Positions 33,066-41,512 of a DNA stretch of 64,000 bases are shown piece after piece. The notes under the pieces are model-generated. The model was not told where the DNA came from, searched no databases, and worked only from the letters and a program-made list of their open reading frames with translations. The first letter of the stretch is position 1, and each line of letters opens with the position of its first letter. This stretch comes from Hermodarchaeum sp048939595 (GTDB taxonomy: Archaea; Asgardarchaeota; Hermodarchaeia; Hermodarchaeales; Hermodarchaeaceae), in NCBI GenBank assembly GCA_048939595.1, contig JBHLPI010000001.1, forward strand, positions 1 through 64,000, given 5' to 3'. The translations under genes and the position numbers were made by a program.

Positions 33066-33236
33066 ATTTGAATATGTTATACATAAAAGGTTTTCCTTTT
33101 TTACATACTCTAGATAAACACCTATGAAGAGTTGAAGAAATTGATTGAAAAGGCTTCTTTCTCAAACAACCTAAAAGCCGATAGGTGTCCCATTCATCCG
33201 GTTTCCAAAAGCTTTTTGTATTAGAATATTTGAATA
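33066..33236. repeat. Two copies of ATTTGAATA in the dsrE2/nuoA divergent gap
   Basis: The 9-mer ATTTGAATA occurs at 33066-33074 and again at 33228-33236. The first copy is part of an imperfect ATTC-N8-GAAT inverted repeat (33058-33073) near the dsrE2-like gene; the second lies inside the 20-bp palindrome before nuoA. The shared word suggests one regulator controls both divergent units. This is by eye; two copies of a 9-mer in AT-rich DNA may be chance. Confidence 0.35.
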
Positions 33237-33237
33237 C
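33218..33237. promoter_or_regulatory. Palindromic candidate operator before nuoA
   Basis: The 20-bp element reads GTATT-AG-AATATT-TG-AATAC: both arms and the centre pair perfectly, with only the two dinucleotide spacers unmatched. It ends 50 bp before the nuoA start. ArsR-family repressors usually bind AT-rich inverted repeats of this size, and an ArsR-type gene is embedded in the operon at 34158, so autoregulation of the operon by that protein is a reasonable reading. Confidence 0.45.
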
Positions 33238-33287
33238 GTGCGAATAACAGATAGCACACCCTAAGCTATCTTGAGGACGGTTAGACA

Positions 33288-33653
33288 ATGCAACTGCTTG
33301 AATTTGGCCTTATCCTCATTTTCACAACTTTAATCTTTGCTTCATTTCTTGCATCCATTATCCTTTCAAAGCTTGTTAGCCCAAGAAACCCGTCAAAAGA
33401 GAAAACCAAAAGTTTTGAGTGTGGTGAGGAACCCAGCGGTGCAGGTCGTGGACAATTCGCATTTCGATATTATCCGTATTTGTTGATGTTTTTAGTATTT
33501 GATGTTGCTGCGATGTTCCTTTTTGCTTGGGCAGGTGCATTCTCTTCATTAGGACTCGAGCTCCATATCACTGTTTTAGCATTTCTTTTGGTTGTACTAC
33601 CTCCTGTTGCATATGCAGTAAATGCAGCAGGAAATGCGGAAAGGTGGAAATAG
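33288..33653 (+). CDS. nuoA: NuoA, complex I membrane subunit
   Basis: NuoA is a three-helix membrane subunit connecting the peripheral arm with the membrane arm of complex I. The 121-residue protein has helices at about 5-28, 62-85 and 92-112, and the conserved loop KTKSFECGEEPSGAGRGQF (about 39-58), including the Cys of the Q-site loop. A GAGG site precedes the ATG at 33288. It is the first gene of a 13-subunit operon, with nuoB starting 3 bp after its stop. Confidence 0.95.
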   Translation: MQLLEFGLILIFTTLIFASFLASIILSKLVSPRNPSKEKTKSFECGEEPSGAGRGQFAFRYYPYLLMFLVFDVAAMFLFAWAGAFSSLGLELHITVLAFLLVVLPPVAYAVNAAGNAERWK

Positions 33654-33655
33654 CA

Positions 33656-34171
33656 ATGACGGGAATGGGATCCGCGTTTGTTGGTTCACTTCGTAACGTT
33701 TTAAATCGCGTGGTCAACGTTAAGCCAATTCGATATTTTGTGAATTGGTCACGATTATATTCCTTATGGCCCGTCCATTTAACCACAGCATGTTGTAGCG
33801 TAGAATTTGGAGCAACAATGGGTTCAGGATTTGATGCTGAACGACTCGGTCTTCTCCCCCTTGGTTCCTTACGGCAATGTGATCTTTTAATCATCGAGGG
33901 GACTGTGACAAAGAAAATGGCTGAGCGAGTCGTTCGCATTTACAACCAGATGGCTTCACCACGTTACGTGATTGCAATGGGAGCGTGTGCAATTTCAGGT
34001 GGAGTCTTTCGCGATTCTTATAGCATAGTTCCTGGCGTTGACAAAATTCTTCCCGTGGATGTGTATGTCCCCGGATGCCCTCCACGACCGGAGATGCTAA
34101 TCGATGCCATTTTGGAACTTCAACAAAAAATCAGGGAATCGAAGGTGGCTTTAGTTGATGGTACAAAATGA
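33656..34171 (+). CDS. nuoB: NuoB, complex I N2 iron-sulfur subunit
   Basis: NuoB (PSST) carries cluster N2, the last iron-sulfur cluster before quinone. Ligands are the CC pair in TTACCSVEFGA, the Cys in MGACAISGG, and the Cys in PGCPPRPE. Its 171 residues start at ATG 33656, three bp after nuoA; an open frame extends 129 bp upstream into nuoA but is not used. An in-frame ATG three codons on (33665) is an alternative. The 3' end overlaps an ArsR gene by about 14 bp. Confidence 0.96.
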   Translation: MTGMGSAFVGSLRNVLNRVVNVKPIRYFVNWSRLYSLWPVHLTTACCSVEFGATMGSGFDAERLGLLPLGSLRQCDLLIIEGTVTKKMAERVVRIYNQMASPRYVIAMGACAISGGVFRDSYSIVPGVDKILPVDVYVPGCPPRPEMLIDAILELQQKIRESKVALVDGTK

Positions 34172-34469
34172 TGTATTTGAATTACAGGCCGAGATCTGCA
34201 AAGTATTGGCAAACCCCAAACGAATTCGAATTATCCATGTACTGAAAGACGGAGATAAGTCCGTTACGGAAATTTCCAAAGCACTTGGGATTAGCCAATC
34301 GAACACCTCTCAACATCTTAGATTAATGAAATCCAAAGGTGTGCTCAAGTCAAGGCGGGATGGCCGAGAAATTTTTTACAGTATTGCTGTGCCGGAGCTC
34401 TCTCTTGCTTGTGAATTCGTTGGGCGTGCTTTAGAAAAAATCGTTGGTATTCCGCGAGCAACAAAATAG
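34158..34469 (+). CDS. ArsR-family transcriptional regulator embedded in the complex I operon
   Basis: The 103-residue protein is a winged-helix regulator of the ArsR type: CKVLANPKRIRIIHVL leads the fold, ALGISQSNTSQHLRLMKSKGVL is the recognition helix region, and the wing is SRRDGREIFYSI. No cysteine pair for metal or arsenic sensing is visible in the alpha-3 helix; one Cys near the start and one in the C-terminal helix remain. The gene overlaps the end of nuoB and sits 14 bp before nuoC, so it is translated from the complex I message. A TTG three bases before the ATG could also start it. It probably represses or tunes this operon. Confidence 0.92.
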   Translation: MVQNDVFELQAEICKVLANPKRIRIIHVLKDGDKSVTEISKALGISQSNTSQHLRLMKSKGVLKSRRDGREIFYSIAVPELSLACEFVGRALEKIVGIPRATK

Positions 34470-34482
34470 CAGGTGAACGAAT

Positions 34483-34950
34483 TTGTCCAAGTATCTTAAA
34501 GACTTGAAATCAGCCTTTCACGAAACAGACCTGGAAATCATCGAGAGACATTCTAAACAGCCAGTTCTTCGGGTTCCCAGTGATCAATTAGTTCCAATCG
34601 CTCAATATCTGAAGGAGAATACGGGGTTTGATCATGCTGTATCAGTTTCTGTGATTGATGATTTGGCGAATAACCAGTTTCTCATCGCCTATCACCTCGC
34701 CTCTGTTAAAAAACCAGAGTTGCATGGCGTCGTCTTCACATTGGAAGTTGTGAGTCCTCGAGGAACTCCCTCCACCCCCTCACTTACAGCAATCTGGCCA
34801 AGCGTTGAATTTCATGAACGGGAGGGTTGGGAGATGTTTGGAATTAAGTTTGAGGGGCATCCGAAACTGGAACGCCTCCTTCTACCAGAAAGTTGGGAGG
34901 GAGGTTATCCACTTCGTAAGGATTTCAAGCAAAAGGAGGAGGCAAAATGA
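34483..34950 (+). CDS. nuoC: NuoC, complex I 30-kDa subunit
   Basis: The 155-residue protein is the NuoC (30 kDa) subunit of the quinone module. The conserved segments are PSLTAIWPSVEFHEREGWEMFGIKF and the ending LPESWEGGYPLRKDF, close to the canonical PLRKD. It starts with TTG at 34483 behind AGGTGA, and overlaps nuoD by 4 bp. In many archaea it is a separate gene as here, not fused with NuoD. Confidence 0.95.
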   Translation: MSKYLKDLKSAFHETDLEIIERHSKQPVLRVPSDQLVPIAQYLKENTGFDHAVSVSVIDDLANNQFLIAYHLASVKKPELHGVVFTLEVVSPRGTPSTPSLTAIWPSVEFHEREGWEMFGIKFEGHPKLERLLLPESWEGGYPLRKDFKQKEEAK

Positions 34951-36026
34951 CAGAAATAGAGTATAGCATGGGCCCTCAGCATGCTGGCACAGGTCATATG
35001 CGAATGAAAGTTCGCTTATCTGGAGACCGGGTTATTCAAGCATTACCTGATCCGGGTTACGTGCATCGCGGTGCTGAAAAACTCTGCGAGTTAAAAGAAT
35101 TCTTTTGGAATATTCCACTTCTTGAACGTGTTTGTCTTCCGGATACAACTCCAGCTGCTTGGGGATATGTTCTCGCTGTAGAACGGCTTATGGGACTAGT
35201 ACCTACAGAACCAGCCCGCTATATCCGAGCCCTGTTTGCAGAAATGAATCGCATTGTGAGCCACCTATATTGGCTAGCAATTTTTGGAATCTTTCTGGGT
35301 CACTCAACGATGTTCATGTGGCCCTTTGCTGAACGTGAACCCTTCATTGAACTTGCTGAAGCAATATCGGGTTCAAGGCTTACTCATAGCGACATCTATC
35401 CGACCGGGGTTCGACAAGCCCTTCCAGACAACTTTGCCCCAAGGATGAAAAAAGTAATTAAGCATTTCCAAAAGCGCCTTGTCGATTATGAACGAATTTT
35501 TTTCACTACAGCCATTTTCAAACAGCGAACAAAAGAAATTGGTATCCTCACGAAGGAAGATGCCATCCGACTAGGTACAACCGGACCAGTTCTACGTGGT
35601 TCTGGGGTGAATTACGATATACGGAAGATCGATCCCTATGGACCATATCCCAAATTAGATTTCGAGCCTGTTGTTAGGGATGAAGGCGATAGTTATTCCC
35701 GGGCAATGGTCCGATTAGAGGAAATGCGAGTAAGTGCAGCCTTAATTGAACAAATCTTAGATCAGATTCCTCCGGGGGAAGTCCGTCTAAAAACCCCGAA
35801 AAAGGTTCCCGCGGGGGTAGCTTATACCCGGGTTGAATCCGCACGTGGAGAGTTAGGATATCTGGTTGTAAGCCATGGTGAGAAACAGCCTAGCCGAGTG
35901 AAAGTAAGTACACCATGCTTCCGACATCTTCCAGCTCTTGAGTTCCTCCTCAAGAATATTGACCTCGCAGACATTCCGAGTATCTATTGGAGTCTCGATT
36001 ATTGGCCACCAAATGCGGACAGGTAG
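34947..36026 (+). CDS. nuoD: NuoD, complex I 49-kDa quinone-site subunit
   Basis: NuoD (49 kDa) forms, with NuoB, the quinone pocket. The 359-residue protein has the family start SMGPQHAGTGHMR, the YVHRGAEKLCE loop (His and Tyr region), the long NRIVSHL helix, TGPVLRGSGVNYDIR and the C-terminal ending SLDYWPPNADR. The nickel-binding CxxC motifs of hydrogenase large subunits are absent, so it is a complex I or Fpo/Mbx-type subunit and not a membrane hydrogenase. ATG overlaps nuoC by 4 bp. Confidence 0.96.
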   Translation: MTEIEYSMGPQHAGTGHMRMKVRLSGDRVIQALPDPGYVHRGAEKLCELKEFFWNIPLLERVCLPDTTPAAWGYVLAVERLMGLVPTEPARYIRALFAEMNRIVSHLYWLAIFGIFLGHSTMFMWPFAEREPFIELAEAISGSRLTHSDIYPTGVRQALPDNFAPRMKKVIKHFQKRLVDYERIFFTTAIFKQRTKEIGILTKEDAIRLGTTGPVLRGSGVNYDIRKIDPYGPYPKLDFEPVVRDEGDSYSRAMVRLEEMRVSAALIEQILDQIPPGEVRLKTPKKVPAGVAYTRVESARGELGYLVVSHGEKQPSRVKVSTPCFRHLPALEFLLKNIDLADIPSIYWSLDYWPPNADR

Positions 36027-36032
36027 TGATGA

Positions 36033-37082
36033 ATGTTGCAGATTCTCGAAACGATTAACATCTTAATTCAGCAAATGATTACCTTTGTTTTAACAAACTT
36101 AACGACAATATTCCTCCTCACTGTGTTTCCTGGATTTCTCACCATCGTCCTTGCAGCTGCAGCAATTATTTGGTTTGAACGAAAATTCCTTGCGAAAATG
36201 CAGTTACGTGTTGGTCCCCAATACGCAGGGCGTATCGGAGGAATCTTACAACCCGTCGCGGATTTCTTGAAGCTTATCTTCAAAGAAGGAATTGTCCCTA
36301 AACGTGCGGATAGTTTCTTTTATCAATTAGCACCAATTCTTATTGTCACCCTAGCAGCAGTCACCGCCACTGTAATTCCCGTCGGACCCACTGCCGTCAT
36401 CGCCAATCTTGAATATGGATTATTATTCATTTTTGCTGCTGGTGCACTTTTTCCCGTTCTTGCTTTCTTAACTGCATGGGCGAGTAACAGTGCTTATCCG
36501 TTTCTGGGTGGTCTTCGTGCGCTTCTTCAGATGATGGCATATGAAGTACCTTTATGGCTGTCAGCGGTGGGTGTTGTTATTCTGGCTGGATCATTCAATC
36601 TCACAGCTATCGTATTGGCCCAAAATTGGCTTTGGTTTGCAATCCTCATGCCTTTAGGAGCGGTAGTCTTTTTCACCGCAATGCTTGTTGAGCTTGAACG
36701 CATTCCCTTCGATTTACCAGAAGCAGAACCAGAAATTGTGACAGGATACATGAGCGAATACTCGGGTATGAACTTTGGCTTAATGATGATGTCACAGTAT
36801 CTGAAACTCTACCTTGGAGCCCTACTTTTCACTACCCTTTTCTTAGGTGGGTGGCTAATGCCACCATTCATCACTACGATACTTCCCTTTATTCCGCCCT
36901 TCATATGGACCCTTCTCAAAACTGCTTTTGTGATTGTCCTCTTTCTACTCCCACGAGGAATCTATCCCCGTGTTAAAATCTCGAAACTCCTTAAACTGGG
37001 TTGGAACCGCCTCTTCTTCATTGCTGTTGTAAACCTGGTCTTGGTAGTTGGAATTATGTTTGTTCTTGGAGGTGTTCCCTAG
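36033..37082 (+). CDS. nuoH: NuoH, complex I membrane subunit near the quinone tunnel
   Basis: NuoH (ND1) anchors the peripheral arm. The 349 residues include about eight membrane helices. Conserved features are ERKFLAKMQLRVGPQYAGRIGG, the LADFLKLIFKEGIVP segment, and VELERIPFDLPEAEPEIVTGYMSEYSGM, which carries the acidic residues of the E-channel. It starts at ATG 36033, 6 bp after nuoD, and its stop overlaps the GTG start of nuoI by 1 bp. Confidence 0.96.
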   Translation: MLQILETINILIQQMITFVLTNLTTIFLLTVFPGFLTIVLAAAAIIWFERKFLAKMQLRVGPQYAGRIGGILQPVADFLKLIFKEGIVPKRADSFFYQLAPILIVTLAAVTATVIPVGPTAVIANLEYGLLFIFAAGALFPVLAFLTAWASNSAYPFLGGLRALLQMMAYEVPLWLSAVGVVILAGSFNLTAIVLAQNWLWFAILMPLGAVVFFTAMLVELERIPFDLPEAEPEIVTGYMSEYSGMNFGLMMMSQYLKLYLGALLFTTLFLGGWLMPPFITTILPFIPPFIWTLLKTAFVIVLFLLPRGIYPRVKISKLLKLGWNRLFFIAVVNLVLVVGIMFVLGGVP

Positions 37083-37510
37083 TGCCGATCAAAGCGTCCT
37101 GGGCTGGACTAAAACAGATATTCAAACGTCGAGTCACCATTAAATACCCAAGTCAAGAATTAGAACTGACAAAACGTGAACGTGGTCGCCACGTCTTTTA
37201 CTTCGACCGATGTATTAGTTGTTCCTTATGCGCTCGGAGCTGCCCAACCTATGCGATTACTATGATTGATTACCCAGGGAAAGAGAAGCCGAAGAGACAC
37301 CCACAAATAGATTATGGTTTATGTATTTTCTGTGGGTATTGTGTCGATGCCTGTCCAAAGGATGCACTAGTGCATTCTCGCTATTTTCATTTAGCAAACC
37401 GAGAAACTGCTCCGCTGGTTTTCAGTCCTGATCAGTTAGCAGAGATTCCCGAAGGAGAAGACCATCTTCTCCCATCTAATGAAGAATCTGAAAAGGAGGA
37501 AGACCAATGA
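37082..37510 (+). CDS. nuoI: NuoI, complex I 8Fe ferredoxin-like subunit
   Basis: NuoI carries two [4Fe-4S] clusters (N6a, N6b) that connect the electron input to NuoB. Motifs are CISCSLCARSCP and CIFCGYCVDACPKDA. The 142-residue protein begins with GTG at 37082, 7 bp after GGAGGTG, overlapping the nuoH stop by 1 bp; a frame open farther upstream lies inside nuoH and is not used. Since no NuoE, F or G genes follow, this subunit is probably where reduced ferredoxin or another donor docks. The C-terminus is acidic (EESEKEED). Confidence 0.95.
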   Translation: MPIKASWAGLKQIFKRRVTIKYPSQELELTKRERGRHVFYFDRCISCSLCARSCPTYAITMIDYPGKEKPKRHPQIDYGLCIFCGYCVDACPKDALVHSRYFHLANRETAPLVFSPDQLAEIPEGEDHLLPSNEESEKEEDQ

Positions 37511-38025
37511 TTGATCCATTCTTCTTGCCAGATCTAGCGCTAATCGTAATTGGAGTTCTAACCATCGCGGCTGCTATAGCAGCCCTTGAGTCAAGAGAGA
37601 TTGTTTACGGGGCAATTTCATTGGCTGGGATGTTCTTGGGTATTGCAGGGCTGTTCATCTTATTGGACGCTTCATATGCAGCGATGTTTCAAATATCTGT
37701 GTATATTGGCGCTGTGGTCGTTCTGATCTTCTTTACCATTATGGTCGTTCCCTACGAACATTGGCGATATCGGCTCAAACGACCGCGACGGGAATGGATT
37801 ATTCCCCTGGTTATCAACGCACTCCTATTCAGTGTACTTCTCTACATCTTCTATTCACCCGCAATTGTTGAAGCCTTGCCAGACCCGGCATTTGGTTGGA
37901 ACATAACAGATCTTGCCTTAGCTCTTCTGGAGGATTATGGTGTGGCACTATTGATTCTCGGGATCGTTCTTGCTTCAGCGCTCATAGGAGCCCTAACTTT
38001 GATAAAAAAGGAGGATGAAACCTAA
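37507..38025 (+). CDS. nuoJ: NuoJ, complex I membrane subunit
   Basis: NuoJ (ND6) is a five-helix membrane subunit. The 172-residue protein has the typical start with a helix ALIVIGVLTIAAAIAAL, the EIVYGAISLAG segment and the conserved QISVYIGAVVVLIFFTIM, which includes the Tyr-Gly of the pi-bulge helix. It overlaps nuoI by 4 bp and nuoK by 1 bp. Confidence 0.94.
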   Translation: MIDPFFLPDLALIVIGVLTIAAAIAALESREIVYGAISLAGMFLGIAGLFILLDASYAAMFQISVYIGAVVVLIFFTIMVVPYEHWRYRLKRPRREWIIPLVINALLFSVLLYIFYSPAIVEALPDPAFGWNITDLALALLEDYGVALLILGIVLASALIGALTLIKKEDET

Positions 38026-38345
38026 TGGCGACGTTGGTCGTGTATCTGGTAATTGTAGGCTTCCTTGCGGCGATTGGGCTCTATGGATTGACTAGTAAGC
38101 GGAATGTCATGCGATTATTCTTTAGTATTGAAATCCTCATGAATGCAGCGAATTTGAGTTTCGTCGCTTTTGCCCGGTATGTACTATGGGGAGTTGCTGC
38201 GCTGGCTGTCATGGGCCATGCCATTGTGCTATTTGCTATAGCCCTTGAAGCCGCGGAGGCTGCCATTGCGCTGGCAATTATTCTCCTCGTCTCACGAGTG
38301 CGAGGTTCAGTTGACATTCGTGAGCTTCGTGATCTGGAGGGTTAA
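38025..38345 (+). CDS. nuoK: NuoK, complex I membrane subunit
   Basis: NuoK (ND4L) is a three-helix subunit in the proton path. The 106-residue protein has the conserved SIEILMNAANLSFVAFA helix with the buried Glu (E of SIEIL) and the second acidic helix ALEAAEAAIALAIILLV. It starts ATG at 38025, overlapping the nuoJ stop by 1 bp. A GGAGG just before its stop serves the next gene. Confidence 0.95.
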   Translation: MATLVVYLVIVGFLAAIGLYGLTSKRNVMRLFFSIEILMNAANLSFVAFARYVLWGVAALAVMGHAIVLFAIALEAAEAAIALAIILLVSRVRGSVDIRELRDLEG

Positions 38346-38350
38346 CCACT

Positions 38351-39883
38351 TTGCAGACGGTCATCGATACTATCATAATCTTCCTGCTAACTCATCCGCT
38401 AACTTTGGGCATGTTCCTTCCACTCCTCTTTGCAGGCGCAATCTATCTCTTTGCACGACACCGGGAACGTACAGCACAATGGGTAAGTATAATTGCAATA
38501 GTTCTCTCTATGGGTCTGGTATTGTTACGTGGATTAGAGCTATTCCCCTTTTCGACGTCTTCACCGCCCTATGTCTTAGAAACGTTTCTCTGGATTCCAA
38601 CCCTTAATATTACCCTGAGCTTCATGCTCGATGGGCTTAATTTCCCTATAATAATTATCACAGCAATTATTACTGCCCTAATAATTTCCTTTAGTCGCTA
38701 TTACTTTGAAAATGTGAAAAATAATGGTACTTACTTTGCGACGATTCTCCTGATGTATGTTGGAATGCTTGGCGTGTTTGTCGCGGCAGATCTTTTCTTA
38801 TTCTATTTGTTCTGGGAAATCACAATCATACCAGCATATGTTTTTGTCATCTATTGGCGAGAAACAGGAGTTTCCAAAGTAGAGGCCCAAAAGACTGGTA
38901 TGAAATTCTTCCTTTGGACACATGTAGGTTCCCTTGTTATGCTAATGGGTCTGATCCTTGTCTTCACGTTAACGGGAACCACTAGAATGGTTGACATTCC
39001 AGCCGCATTGGCAACGGTGCCAATCGAATTTATGCATATTTTGCAATTTGCTGCGGCTGCAATGATATTCGGATTCATCGTCAAACTTGGCATTTTTCCT
39101 TTCCATAGTTGGCTCCCAGATACTTATGTTCAGGCTTCATCACCTGTCACTGCTCTAATTGGGGGACTTCTTGCCAATATCGGAGCCTACGGATTGATAC
39201 GGATTACAGCAAGTTGGTTTCCATCGATTATTGTCGCATGGTCAGTTCCACTGGGTCTACTCGCTATATCCTCTATAATCTATGGTGGATATCTTGCCAT
39301 TGGTCAGAGTGAATTCAAGCGGCGATGGGCCTATTCAAGCGTGAGTCAAGGTGGATACATCCTTCTTGGCGTTGCATCAGTTTCGGTCCTTGGACTTGCA
39401 GGCGCAGCCTTCCATATTATCAATTCGGCGATTATCAAATCCGCCTTATTTCTTACTGCTGGAGCTTATCTCATGATTGTTCGAACAACGAATATTGATT
39501 CCCTTCGTGGTATAGGCACTAAGATGCCGATAACTGGTATTTCCTTCTTACTAGCAGCTTTTGCTATGGCCGGAATACCTCCATTAAGCGGGTTTATCAG
39601 TGAAATCCTCATCTTCCTGGGAATCTTCACGGTTTCGAATGCATTGATTGTGGCATTAATAGGAGCCGGTGCAATTTTGGTCACTTTCACTTACGTGCTT
39701 GGGCCTATTTACAAGCTCTTTGTGTCACCACCTGAATCAAAACTTACCAACAAGAAGGATCCATCTCACTGGCAATCAATTCCATTCATCCTCATGACAC
39801 TCCTTGTAGTTGTCATAGGAATTTGGCCTGACCTAGTTCTAACGCCAATTGGACACTGGGTACTCAATCTAGGAGGACTCTAA
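38351..39883 (+). CDS. NuoM-like antiporter subunit, extra copy 1
   Basis: The 510-residue polytopic protein (about 14 helices) is an antiporter-type complex I subunit. It resembles NuoM: the FWEITIIPAYVFVIYW segment with the conserved Glu, the VKLGIFPFHSWLPDTYVQASSPVTALIGG loop with the Lys, and AGIPPLSGFISEILIF. It starts TTG at 38351, 11 bp after GGAGG. In reading order it is one of five antiporter-like subunits where a standard complex I has three, so it is either an additional pumping unit or a functional replacement for one. Which of L, M or N it equals cannot be decided by eye. Confidence 0.88.
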   Translation: MQTVIDTIIIFLLTHPLTLGMFLPLLFAGAIYLFARHRERTAQWVSIIAIVLSMGLVLLRGLELFPFSTSSPPYVLETFLWIPTLNITLSFMLDGLNFPIIIITAIITALIISFSRYYFENVKNNGTYFATILLMYVGMLGVFVAADLFLFYLFWEITIIPAYVFVIYWRETGVSKVEAQKTGMKFFLWTHVGSLVMLMGLILVFTLTGTTRMVDIPAALATVPIEFMHILQFAAAAMIFGFIVKLGIFPFHSWLPDTYVQASSPVTALIGGLLANIGAYGLIRITASWFPSIIVAWSVPLGLLAISSIIYGGYLAIGQSEFKRRWAYSSVSQGGYILLGVASVSVLGLAGAAFHIINSAIIKSALFLTAGAYLMIVRTTNIDSLRGIGTKMPITGISFLLAAFAMAGIPPLSGFISEILIFLGIFTVSNALIVALIGAGAILVTFTYVLGPIYKLFVSPPESKLTNKKDPSHWQSIPFILMTLLVVVIGIWPDLVLTPIGHWVLNLGGL

Positions 39884-39885
39884 AA

Positions 39886-41511
39886 ATGCTACCAGGAATT
39901 CCTCTGCCATATCCATTCTTGCTCCTTTCTCTTCTAATTCCTGTCATCGCTGCAATACTAATCCTTTTAACAATCCTCGTTGGGAAGCCCTTAGGCCGAA
40001 AGGGTGCTGGGCTAATTGCATCGATTGCCATGGCGAGCTCCTTCATCATATTACTCTACGTTCTCAGTATTGTCTTAGCCGTTGGGCAACCCGTCTATGA
40101 AGAATACTATTGGTTTTCAATTGGCCCGGTAATTGTTGAATTCTCCCTCCTTGCTGACTCCCTTAGCCTCCCGCTTTCATTGGCCATCATTGGTTTGTGT
40201 ACTGCATCAGCAATCTACAGTATCGAATACATCAAAGACAAGCACGATTTTGCCATGTATTATGTTCTCCTCCTCTTCTTTGCTCTTGGTATGCTCGGAG
40301 TAACCATGGCAACCAACCTCATTGTCTTCTTCATCTTCTTCGAAGGAATGAACATTCCAGCCTACTTCCTCGTCTCCAACTGGGGAACAAAGAAAGCCAA
40401 AATCATCGGCATAAAATACATACTTTATATCTTCATCGGCGCTATCTGTATCCTCACGGCTATTTTTTGGGTATTTGGAATAACAAGTACCTTGGGAACA
40501 CCCACACTGAATATCTACGAGCTCCCTGCAATACTCAATCCCCTAGCATCAACAAGTCTACTAATCATGCAAAGCCTTGCCCTCCTATTCTCTATAGGAT
40601 TCTTCGTAAAAATGGCAATCTTCCCTCTCCACTCATGGCTGCCAGACTTTCATGGCGAAGCTCCAGTACCAATTCACGCTTTACTTAGCGCCGTCATGAT
40701 CAAAACAGGAGCCTATGGGTTTATTCGAATTACATTCTTTTTCTTCCCATCTGTGGTTCTTCACGCCTCACTGCTCCTTGCGGTCCTAGCCATCATTACA
40801 ATGATTTGGGGAGCAGGTATGGCATTAGTTCAAACGGATTACAAACGTGTTCTAGCTTATAGTTCTGTAAACCAGATTGGTTACATCCTTCTTGGTCTTA
40901 GTACCATGAACATCTTTGGAATCACTGGTGCTCTCTTTCATATTCTAACCCATGGTCTTTCCAAAGGAGTTCTACTTTACACTGCAGGTTCACTGGTGCA
41001 CTCCGCAGGAACAAAACTCATCAGTAAAATGGGAGGGCTAGCCTCTAAAATGCCATTAACCTCATCCCTGAGTACAATTGGAGCACTAGCCATTGCGGGA
41101 ACACCGCCTCTTGCCACATTCGTCAGTGAAGTCTTAATCTTCATGGGCGTTTTCACTGTTGGCTTCACCTATCCGATCTTTACAGTCATAGGAATTATCG
41201 GAGTTATTTCCACTGCACTCACTGCTGCCTATTATTTGTGGACAGTTCGAAGAATATTCTTCGGTCCACCATCTAGAAAAATGGACAAAATGTATGAGGA
41301 CTATCTTGCTGGCGAGTACACCCCTCCAGAAGGAATTCCACGGCGTTTCAAAGATGTCCATGAATCACCGCCCCTGATGACTATTCCAATGCTTATTGTT
41401 GCATTCCTTATTGTTAGCTTTGGAGTCTTCGCGGGCTTCATTCTCCCAATCCTCTATCCCGCTGCTGAAGCCATCGTAACAATGCTTACAGCGACCATAG
41501 GAGGACTCTAA
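39886..41511 (+). CDS. NuoM/MrpD-like antiporter subunit, extra copy 2
   Basis: The second of five antiporter-type subunits has 541 residues and about 14 helices. It has FFEGMNIPAYFLVSNWG in place of the usual FWE..., the SIGFFVKMAIFPLHSWLPDFHGEAPVPIHALLSAVMIKTG loop with the Lys residues, and the AIAGTPPLATFVSEVLIFMG segment. The C-terminal part adds a hydrophilic loop (KMDKMYEDYLAGEYTPPEG). It starts 2 bp after the previous stop. Mrp-type antiporter subunits are similar, so this and the preceding gene might have been recruited from such an antiporter. Confidence 0.87.
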   Translation: MLPGIPLPYPFLLLSLLIPVIAAILILLTILVGKPLGRKGAGLIASIAMASSFIILLYVLSIVLAVGQPVYEEYYWFSIGPVIVEFSLLADSLSLPLSLAIIGLCTASAIYSIEYIKDKHDFAMYYVLLLFFALGMLGVTMATNLIVFFIFFEGMNIPAYFLVSNWGTKKAKIIGIKYILYIFIGAICILTAIFWVFGITSTLGTPTLNIYELPAILNPLASTSLLIMQSLALLFSIGFFVKMAIFPLHSWLPDFHGEAPVPIHALLSAVMIKTGAYGFIRITFFFFPSVVLHASLLLAVLAIITMIWGAGMALVQTDYKRVLAYSSVNQIGYILLGLSTMNIFGITGALFHILTHGLSKGVLLYTAGSLVHSAGTKLISKMGGLASKMPLTSSLSTIGALAIAGTPPLATFVSEVLIFMGVFTVGFTYPIFTVIGIIGVISTALTAAYYLWTVRRIFFGPPSRKMDKMYEDYLAGEYTPPEGIPRRFKDVHESPPLMTIPMLIVAFLIVSFGVFAGFILPILYPAAEAIVTMLTATIGGL

Positions 41512-41512
41512 T

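Noticed and set aside
33016..33288. Longer frame upstream of the DsrE2-like gene
   Set aside because: The upstream codons cross the divergent promoter region and match no DsrE N-terminus; the ATG at 33015 has a GGAG site.
33527..33655. Longer frame upstream of nuoB inside nuoA
   Set aside because: The extension lies wholly within nuoA, has Cys-rich non-family residues, and the ATG at 33656 gives the normal NuoB N-terminus.
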